Shown here one piece after another: positions 57,132 to 64,000 of a stretch of 64,000 bases of DNA. The translations under genes and the position numbers were made by a program. Position 1 is the stretch's first letter. The number at the start of each line of letters is the position of its first letter. Source of the DNA: Hydnum rufescens UP504 (Eukaryota; Basidiomycota; Agaricomycetes; Cantharellales; Hydnaceae); NCBI GenBank assembly GCA_014904985.1, contig MU128932.1, positions 311,252-375,251 on the forward strand, read 5' to 3'. Under the pieces are notes generated by a model that worked only from the letters and a program-made list of their open reading frames with translations, searched no databases and was not told where the DNA came from.

Positions 57132-58325
57132 ATGTCGGCCAAGCCCCAAACCACGGCAGACCTCACCCCATCGAGGGTTGTTGATTTCCAATCTGTCCAA
57201 AGTGGTGCTACGAACCAAGATGCCAACTCTGATTCGGAGGAACCCACAAAATTAATTGGAAGTGAGCGTGAATTTGACTTGGCCAATAGACAGGTAAATG
57301 TGATTCCCGAGAAGGAAAAAGCCCTCGGTGCGTCGCTCTCTGATTCAATATGGGTGTGAACTCACTGGAGGTCAGAACCAGTTGGTAGAACGACTGTACC
57401 TGGTCTGACAGGGCTCAGTGCTTTGTCGCCTGTGTCTAACGGTGCATCCTCAAATGAAGGGCCTCGCTCCCGCTTCATTGGCCCACCCCTTCGCACGGCC
57501 CGTAATACTCGGCTACACGAAATGACATTTCTGAAAATGCGGGTCTTTCTGTACAAACTCTTCACGCAGCCAAGAGGATTGCGACAGGCGTGGCTCCTGG
57601 GAAGCGATGTAGTCCGAATCGGGCCCAAAGTTCTCCTTAAACATCATGGCACTGTGAGGCCTACAGAGGCCTTCACAATGGATTTCGTCCGCCGACAGAC
57701 GCACTTGCCGGTCCCTGCCGTTCATGATGTGTTTCTGGATCGGAGAGGCCATGTCTACATTATGATGGATTATATCGACGCACCTGAACTTCAAGCTGTG
57801 TGGCGTAGATTGTCGCTAGCTCAGCGAAGCGCGGTCGTGCAGGAGCTTGTTACGTATCTTGTCGAATTACGCGCTTTATCCCCTCCCGATCCAAACGCGG
57901 TACAGGCCGTTGACGGCGGTTCTTTGATCGATGTGCGGTTAGGATCGGAACCTTTCGGCCCTTTTGCTGCAGTCGACGATTTCCACATGTACCTTGGACA
58001 CACGATCATACATGACAGGCTGGCATCTAATCACCCGTATGCTCGCGAAGCTTTGGAGCGTTGCCGACATCGTACCTACCGTATTATCTTCTCTCATTCG
58101 GACCTTGCGCCACGCAACATCCTTTACAAGGATGGACATATTGCTGCCATTATAGATTGGGAATTTTCGGGATGGTATCCAGAGTATTGGGAGTTTACCA
58201 GAACCTTCGATTCATCTTCTTGGATCATACCCGAATTCTGGGAATTATTCAAGGCCCACTTTGAAGGCCAATACGATGATGAATTAGTAATGGAGCATGT
58301 GCTGTCCGCAGAAATGACCCGTTGA
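57132..58325 (+). CDS. APH/choline-kinase-like phosphotransferase, intact copy
   Basis: Aminoglycoside-phosphotransferase-fold kinase; fungal members act on unknown small molecules or are uncharacterised. A single frame runs 57423-58325. Seen: VVRIGPKVLLKHH (ATP-binding Lys), HVYIMMDYIDAPEL (hinge), catalytic loop IIFSHSDLAPRNIL (HxD...N) and metal-binding AIIDWEFSGWYPEYWE, ending LSAEMTR-stop. A conserved upstream segment from 57132 (MSAKPQTTADLTPSRVVD to EFDLANRQ, then GTAAAT donor) is probably a first exon, but I found no acceptor that keeps the frame. If the gene begins at 57423 or at MTFLKMR (57522) the kinase domain is still complete. Length is typical. Highly similar to the broken copy at 54992. 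Confidence 0.8.
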
Positions 58326-58540
58326 GCAATCTAGTCTTATCGTAGACCGATGCAGTCATAAGGCCAATTGTCCGACGAGGTTCTCCCAACAGCGCACAGT
58401 GCAAGTGTCCTTGAGACCCGGGGCGTAAAGCAAACGTGGTCCCAAAGTTGCTAGTAATGTTGGCACAAGCTTGGGACAAGGCGTGAAAGAAAACACGAAT
58501 TTATCAGCAGTCACAAATTGCTCAATGTCTATCAAAGGTT

Positions 58541-59151
58541 CTAGGATCCAACGTATCCCTTCGGCGGCTCCGTCACCTCAGATTCGATCGCCTGTCCGTA
58601 GAAGTTACACGTCGGAACGGCCTCTTCGTACAGGAGATCGACAGACGAAGCAAATGCGGTCCCATTCTGCACAATGGTACTGGCCGAAATCGGAAGCCCT
58701 GGGATGATCTTGTACTCCACCAGCTTCTGCATTTAACATGCGATAAGTACAGTTGCTTTTGCTTGATACAGCTGCCACTCACATCGATAGCTTGGATTGT
58801 CCAAGCGTGGCACTTCCATCCCGGATCACCCTGTACGATCGGTACCTCACTTAATATCTCCTCGATCCTAGAGACCGGTACTTGGGGTGACAGCTTGCCA
58901 AGGAGCAAGAGGGCCTTGAGTTTAAAAGTTCGTTTTTCGATCGTGATGGCCTCAAACTGCCATGGAATCGCTGCTACACCGCCAACCATGACCGTTTTAT
59001 GGTTGGTGGCGTGAAAGCGCATTGTGTCTTTGAATTTACTGTCTCCCTTGGGAGTAATTATAATACCATCATGGAAAGGGTCAGGATTAGCCTCGCTGGT
59101 ATGGCGAATGTAAAACGCTAGGTAGATTCGGTGTTTGTTGCGAGCAAGCAT
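58541..59151 (-). CDS. DUF6914-like protein, unknown function
   Basis: Two exons, 59151-58783 and 58726-58541, joined by a 56-nt intron (GTGAGT...TGCAG), 184 aa. Seen: MLARNKHRIYLAFYIRH, HDGIIITPKGD, TMRFHATNH, WQFEAITIEKRTFKLKALLL, LSEVPIVQGDPGWKCHAW, then EEAVPTCNFYGQAIESEVTE. This order (RIYLALY...HxALLISPK...RYHxxN...PVVQDDPxWxCxxW) is one I recall from an expanded family in Rhizoctonia-like fungi filed as DUF6914; the name is from memory. No catalytic residues are known. Structure and splice sites are convincing. Confidence 0.8.
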
Positions 59152-59973
59152 TATGCCTAGTGATAAGCGCCTGTGTTAGAGCGCCAGAATGTTGCATTTG
59201 GAGATGCAACCTACAGAGTATGTCAATGAGCTGAGGGATGCGTCCGGGTGTTAACGCAGAGGAGATAGAGCAATCGGAGTTGGGGGAGCCCTTCTTATAT
59301 GAGGGGAGTTGGTGGAGACCCCTCGGCCATCAGGACCACCCTAGATAAGGCGGTATCCAGCCAATCCGAAGCTCCCCTCCAGAATAATACGTGAACATTG
59401 GGCCAACTATTTCTTCCAAAAATTGGTGCCTCCTTTGGTCCGGGGCTCCTGAAGTGTGAATGCTTCTGGGGGCCACCAGATTGCATCTTACCATTGGTTG
59501 GCCACGATGACCACTCTAGACTATTTTCCAAGACGATCTCACCAGAGGTAAGCTTTTTTTCCATTAGGGTAAAAACTATGCCAAAACCGAGAACGTGGCT
59601 GAAGGTAGCTGGTATACAGGAGTGAAGTCAATCGGCAAGTACCGAGAACTCTCCATTCGCCTGCCTGTATTACATATACAGTAAATAATATATTGCCTCT
59701 GTACGGCAATGAGTAATATGTTGGTAATAGCTGTACAGGCTCAGAACAAGCCAGAAAGTGGCCCAATAACCCGGAGAAAGGTCTGGGAACTACATTTCCT
59801 GATCATTCCAGATTCGGGCATCAGGCATCAGACTTTTTTGAAACTGAAGGTGCGCCCGGCCAAGATTCCCCGGAGTTATGTAACTTCGACACTTTAATTA
59901 ACGCAATGCCTACATTCATCAAGTGGATAGGCATTCACTATGCCACCGGTTGTTGCCGCAATTTCTCTCAATA
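59152..59973. other. spacer without a recognised gene
   Basis: A minus-strand open segment (59564-59295) and a plus-strand one (59398-59625) overlap each other and show no recognisable protein. Confidence 0.35.
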
Positions 59974-60170
59974 GGGGTTTCAGGTCGAAGCTGGAATCAG
60001 AGTTGGAATCTGCAGGAATCAAGTTCTGATTCCACCTGCAGGCTCAAACTGCCAGTGTGATTCTAACATTATAAGAATGTTATGTATAATATTTTCCACG
60101 TCAAAATGGCCCTTCAGGATTGCAAGGGCAGATTAATTCCATACCGATTCCATTGTAGCCTGAAACCCCC
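59974..60170. mobile_element. 197-bp inverted-repeat element with 5-bp TSD
   Basis: The left end GGGGTTTCAGGTCGAAG... and the right end ...GTAGCCTGAAACCCCC are imperfect inverted repeats: 11 bp are perfect (GGGGTTTCAGG), then scattered matches extend to about 35 bp including TGGAATC and GGAAT. CAATA occurs directly on both sides (59969-59973 and 60171-60175). No coding content. The superfamily is not clear from a 5-bp duplication. Confidence 0.6.
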
Positions 60171-60212
60171 CAATATTATCAAAAGTACATCCGCCATGGC
60201 CAGTGCCTAGTG

Positions 60213-60308
60213 GGTGAGATGGCCGAGTTGGTCTAAGGCGCCAGATTAAGGCTTATGTCACATTCTGGTCTCATTCTTGGGGCGTGAGTTCGAATCTCAC
60301 TCTCATCA
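60213..60308 (+). tRNA. tRNA-Leu(AAG) with 11-nt intron
   Basis: The acceptor stem GGTGAGA (60213-60219) pairs with TCTCATC (60301-60307) with one G-U, followed by discriminator A. The D arm is GCCGAGTTGGTCTAAGGC (A box). The anticodon stem CCAGA/TCTGG holds TTAAGG, giving anticodon AAG. An intron of about 11 nt (CTTATGTCACA) follows position 37. A long variable arm and the T arm GTGAGTTCGAATCTCAC (B box) complete a type II tRNA, as expected for Leu. Confidence 0.9.
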
Positions 60309-60510
60309 TGTTTTTGCGCCACATCTTTTTCCAATAGGATTTCAGCACCCAATGGAACTCGATCGACCGCTTTAGATGGGCCTCGAGCATAATTCATATG
60401 TACAGTAATCTAAAAAAGACGAGGTGGGCGGAACGGGTCTCTATCTGGACTCTGGGGTTCAGATAGACTCCACGCGTGAAGAATAATGGTCGCCCGCCCA
60501 ATACTGTAAT

Positions 60511-60536
60511 GGGCCGTGAGTTCGAATCTCGCTCTA
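60511..60536 (+). repeat. tRNA-Leu 3' tail-like fragment
   Basis: GGGCCGTGAGTTCGAATCTC at 60511-60530 repeats the variable-arm/T-arm part of the tRNA gene at about 60280-60300, but no D arm, anticodon stem or pairing acceptor stem precedes it. It is probably a partial duplicate or the tail of a tRNA-derived element. Confidence 0.45.
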
Positions 60537-60885
60537 GCTCTTCTTCCGTCGGTTTCGAGCGAGTTTCCAAGGAGGATCAGATTCCCCATACTTGGTTGGT
60601 GAGATTTCAATCATCAGGGGCCGTCTATATATACATCGTTTGTCCATATGTTGGCCCCTCTTCGTTCGAACGCTGGGGAAAGCCCACGATGACGATTTCA
60701 TTCACATGGGACACGGCGAGGGCTATCATTTGAGCAGAGATCAAAAGGATGCGATCTGGGGTATCCCAGTGTACAACATAGTTGATCCACGAAAGAAAAT
60801 GCACAGGTACAACAACATTATATCTTGGACAATGAATCATCGGCCCGTATCCCACAAAGGGACCGGTTCGGGCCCGCCCACACAA

Positions 60886-62100
60886 TCATATAAGATTAAA
60901 CAAAAATGGGAGGAGGCCAGAACAAAAATGGGGGGGGGGTCTACATCTTATTAGACTTTTATCGAACTTGGGGTAACCTATATGGAAACTCAGATATATT
61001 GCAAACGAGCGAGGGGTTAAAACGTACCGGGGCACATCGGTGGCTATGAGGGCGACCAGCGCGATGATCTCGTTTGCGGTCGTCTGCACACGTTCCAAGG
61101 CGTCTCGCGTGGAGGGTAATTTTTCAGCTCGTCTCGTTGAGCGAAGGGGGAGAGGTGATTCGGGCGGTGAACATGCAGATAGTGCCTCTCGGAGGCGATC
61201 GAGGGCAATATCAAGGGTGCTCGTATTGGCTTCCAGCAAGGACACCAGACGTCCATTTACTGGTGATGATGATCAAGATCAGCAACGGGCAACCGGCCGG
61301 GAAATGTGGTGCTTACGAGACGAAGGGGATCGACATGGCTCTGGTGCAATATTCTTTTGCTCCTGGGAATCTATACAACCTACGTCAGAAGTGTAACTCC
61401 AGATTGGAGGGAAAGAAGAGTATATACCAGAGCTTCCCACATATTTCGAAAAAAAATCCTCAAATTTAGTGGCTGTATGGAACCATCAGCGTAGGATCGG
61501 GCGACACTGTACGGAGAATGTGTCTTACCCCATGGGCCCATCTCCTCCTCTGATAATGGCTCAAGCTCTGGAGGTAGTGCGAGATCCTCAGAACCCGTGG
61601 GGAGATCAATACCTCCCCAGCTAAATTGTACATCATCGATAGCGGCAGAGCTCGAGGACATGAAGCGATCTATTCCGCCTTGAGAGAAATCGAATTCCAT
61701 CGGGATCGATGGCTCATCACCAGTGACAATTGTAATGTACGAGGTCCGACGGTGGGACGACGATGACCGCGATTCAGAGGGATCTGGAAAGGAGAGGAAA
61801 ACTCAGCATCGAAAAGTTAGGCGGCTTTGCTGAGCAAGCTGCTCACCTCGGTCTCCTGTGTGATTTCGGTTTGCGCCCGGTCGGACGTACAAGTGGCCTG
61901 GGCGAATGTCAGGAATGAATGCTACGTATTCATTAGGGGGAAAAGGGCATACGTTGGTCACTGTATGGGAGTCCAGCAGCCGCGGCGGACCGCTTGCGGC
62001 GCGTGCGCGAGGTTGAACTGGTTGTTGGAGCTTTATTCTCGTTTGCGCGGACGCGAACACGGACACGAGACATCGGTTGTTGTTCAACTCGAGGTGACAT
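60886..62100 (-). CDS. unrecognised protein, several exons
   Basis: Function unknown. ATG at 62100 opens a basic, Arg/Ala-rich N-terminus (MSRVRVRVRANENKAP, RTRRKRSAAAAGL). A conserved-looking segment NEYVAFIPDIRPGHLYVRPG follows after a one-base slip in the T run at 61941-61944 (read on the plus strand as AAAA). After an intron, DPSESRSSSSHRRTSYITIV and acidic MEFDFSQGGIDRFMSSSS with LPPELEPLSEEEMGPW follow. A later exon (about 61250-61030) is helical: LVSLLEANTSTLDIALDRLR, ERVQTTANEIIALVALIA. The 3' end near 60886 is uncertain. The layout (basic, acidic, helical) would fit a regulatory protein, but that is a guess. Confidence 0.45.
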
Positions 62101-63241
62101 TATTCGAGGTGGTGACAAGAAAAATTGTTGGGTAAAGATATGAAGCGAAAAGGCGAAGCTACTGATGGATTTCGACGAGTAGGGGAGGTCCTGCTCCAGA
62201 GGCGGTTGTTCTAGGCGGTAGAGGAGAGTCAGAAAACCCCTGGTGCGCTCAAGAATGTCAGGCATATAAATGTGTGGCCAAAGTCTAAAAGCCTTTCTAA
62301 AGCCCTGGGGGTGTCCGAGGAGATCCAAATAGAAACCCGAGGGTGAGACGGCGTCGATAGAGCGGCGAGAGCGACGGGGGTCCACGAGCCATCGTCGGGG
62401 ACTAGCACACTGTCGTGGGCGGGATACAGACTTGGGCAGGGCGCCCCCTCCCGCGCCCCAAAAGTTACGACGCCTACAGCGAGATGATGCCGAGATAGGC
62501 AATGATTCAACGGGACTTGCCGTACGCTGCCCCGCGGCCGTTTGGCGCCATCTCAAAGTCCACCGCCCTTCCTCTTGAGAAAATGTGATAACGGTTGCCC
62601 CTTCGAGGCTGAAAAATGCGAGTCAAATCCGCGGTCTTCCCTGCACCCGATGCACCCTTGGAGGAGTGCCAGGCACTCAGGGCGCTTCCCTGTCTCCGCT
62701 CACTGCTGGAAGAGGACGTTTGGCCGCCGATCCCCTCGTCCGCGGCGTTTCGCCCCATCATGAGACCATCATTTCTCAGAAGCAGGATTGATACCACTGC
62801 TGTGGGCAGGCCGTGTATCCTCGTTCTACCGTGGAGCAGTGGGAACATCCCAGATACATTCTTCTGTATTTGACCACTGTTGATGAGCACAGCGAATGGA
62901 AGACCCATGCAGTCGTCCGTGCATCTTCACATCAGAATCCATGTATTTGTCCACCCCCAGGAAAACTTCGGTATCATCCAGGCTGATTAGCCTTCTCATC
63001 GACTGTGCCATAATGCAGACGTGGATCCATGTTGCGCATGATAGCTTTTTGATATGAACTTCGCAGTGCCTTTAATTCAAAAGTCGGGCGTTGAGTGCAT
63101 ATACGCTAAATGTATTGAGTGCGATGGGACCTCATTCAACACCTCAACTAGCCTCATCTCAACAATCGATTAATCCCCGAGAAACACGTAAGCCCCTCTT
63201 CCACCGCCACTTGGTGATGCTACTGATCTGTGCTCGATAGC
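62101..63241. other. spacer, possible 5' region
   Basis: Overlapping open segments on both strands between 62500 and 62910 lack recognisable protein features and look like chance in GC-rich DNA. Nothing else is supported. Confidence 0.3.
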
Positions 63242-64000
63242 ATGATTCCACTCACCATCATTCGAAATCTCGCTTCGCTCGCTACTCTCCTTCACATTCT
63301 TCCCCTCGTCTTCTCTAGCTTGTGAAGGGGCTTGTATCATCTCCATCACTCAGGCACGTGTCGCCAGCTTCCAGTAGTCATGTCCTACCGTATTGACTCA
63401 TCTCGAAGGCTTTCGTGTCAAACTACACTGCCCCAGTTCAGTCTGTCATGAGCAGTCTCGTGAGAATTGGCGATTCTTCAGACGCGCTCATCTGTTGACG
63501 CATCTCCTCTTCTTTCCTTCTAGAGCGACTCAATCAACCATCGCTTCTTCTCGGGGACGGGGCGAGTCGATGCAACGCGTCTGGTTGGACCTCTTTACAA
63601 CCTCTACGCCAATGAAGCCTACAATCGCTCCGAGAAGGCCATCTTTCCAGGTTTCTTCCACGGCAGTGAGGCCATTGTTATTCCCCCCTGCGCAGAATGC
63701 ACTTATCCATTACCTTATTGCTCACTCTTTTAGAATGTCAGGACAGAATCATGGCATCGAACCTGCCGGATGTCCCAACCCAGACTGGTATGGAATCCTA
63801 CCCTGATATCCGGATATTAACCCCCTTCACATGATATTGGCTTCTGATGTTCGCAGTCCTGTTGTTTGTGGGACACCAGGATCACTCGTTCACTTCTACA
63901 ATACTCTCGCTTCCATAGCGTACAACACTACCCTCGCCGGTCTTGCTGGAACCGCCTTCCTCACCTCGGGCCACACTTATGATCAACTCAAATCGGCCAT
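63242..64000 (+). CDS. unrecognised, possibly secreted protein, partial at window end
   Basis: ATG at 63242 gives a hydrophobic leader MIPLTIIRNLASLATLLHIL that reads into a GTGAAG donor near 63327 and could be a signal peptide. A middle exon may read LVGPLYNLYANEAYNRSEKA with PGFFHGSEAIVIPPC (about 63575-63690). Better supported is MSGQNHGIEPAGCPNPD (63735-63788), spliced by GTATGG...CGCAG (about 63791-63857) to PVVCGTPGSLVHFYNTLASI and AYNTTLAGLAGTAFL, running off the end. The first segment may belong to a different start. Cysteines and an N-x-T site suggest an extracellular protein; no family recognised. Confidence 0.4.

Larger units (their letters stand above)
55777..58325. repeat. 2.75-kb subunit, second copy
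   Basis: Tandem copy of 53030-55776. It has lost about 170 bp inside gene X at about 57040 (compare 54300-54475). Confidence 0.78.

Noticed and set aside
62507..62908. 134-codon minus-strand frame
   Set aside because: Opposite-strand frames of equal length exist, with no recognisable domains and no splice context.
1..64000. CRISPR array, operons, bacterial-type promoters
   Set aside because: No spaced direct repeats of CRISPR type; genes are intron-containing and singly organised, as in fungi.

Overview
The window is eukaryotic, fungal nuclear DNA. Genes are split by many short GT-AG introns (mostly 37-110 nt, one of about 400 nt and one 11-nt exon), and coding and spacer DNA have similar base composition. 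The gene set (FunK1-type kinase, TKL kinase with an HGDLRG loop, NACHT-WD40 protein, CRIB-containing PAK-like kinase, FSH1 hydrolase) points to an agaricomycete basidiomycete. The NACHT-WD40 style, the DUF6914-like gene and the small secreted proteins suggest Rhizoctonia/Ceratobasidiaceae; that placement is inference.

Left part (1-35.5 kb) is a mostly ordinary gene-dense core: partial FunK1 kinase (-), TKL kinase (-), VHS-GAT trafficking protein (-), Hrp1-like two-RRM protein (-; 545 codons closed exactly by six exons), Ish1/Msc1-like repeat protein (-), pterin-4a-carbinolamine dehydratase (+; 11-nt microexon), HAD phosphatase (-), a zinc-finger protein (+), PAK-like kinase with a degenerate catalytic core (+), the 8-kb rRNA-processing gene UTP10 (-), a membrane-anchored alpha/beta hydrolase without its nucleophile serine (+), and a NACHT-WD40 NLR-like gene (-).

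Middle part (38.1-58.3 kb) is a young tandem array. An about 8.3-kb unit (3' half of an FSH1 hydrolase, two genes for small secreted six-cysteine proteins, a basic-protein gene remnant called X here, and an APH-fold kinase) occurs twice, and a 2.75-kb subunit (X + APH) a third time. Copies differ in state: FSH1 intact in unit 1 and a 5'-truncated pseudogene in unit 2; secreted-protein genes intact in three of four copies; APH kinase truncated to its first exon in unit 1, frame-broken in unit 2, and intact in the third copy. Two inverted-repeat insertions date from after the duplication: a hAT-like 0.65-kb element with 8-bp target duplications, and a 118-bp hairpin-type element.

Right part (58.5-64 kb): a DUF6914-like gene (-), a 197-bp inverted-repeat element with a 5-bp target duplication, a type II tRNA-Leu(AAG) gene with an 11-nt intron, a nearby fragment resembling its 3' tail, an unrecognised gene (-), and the start of an unrecognised cysteine-containing gene that leaves the window (+).

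A recurrent feature is single-base frame breaks, often in homopolymers, inside otherwise well-conserved genes. These look more like assembly indels than decay, and should be kept in mind when reading the pseudogene calls. Exon boundaries given below were derived by eye from splice motifs and reading frame.
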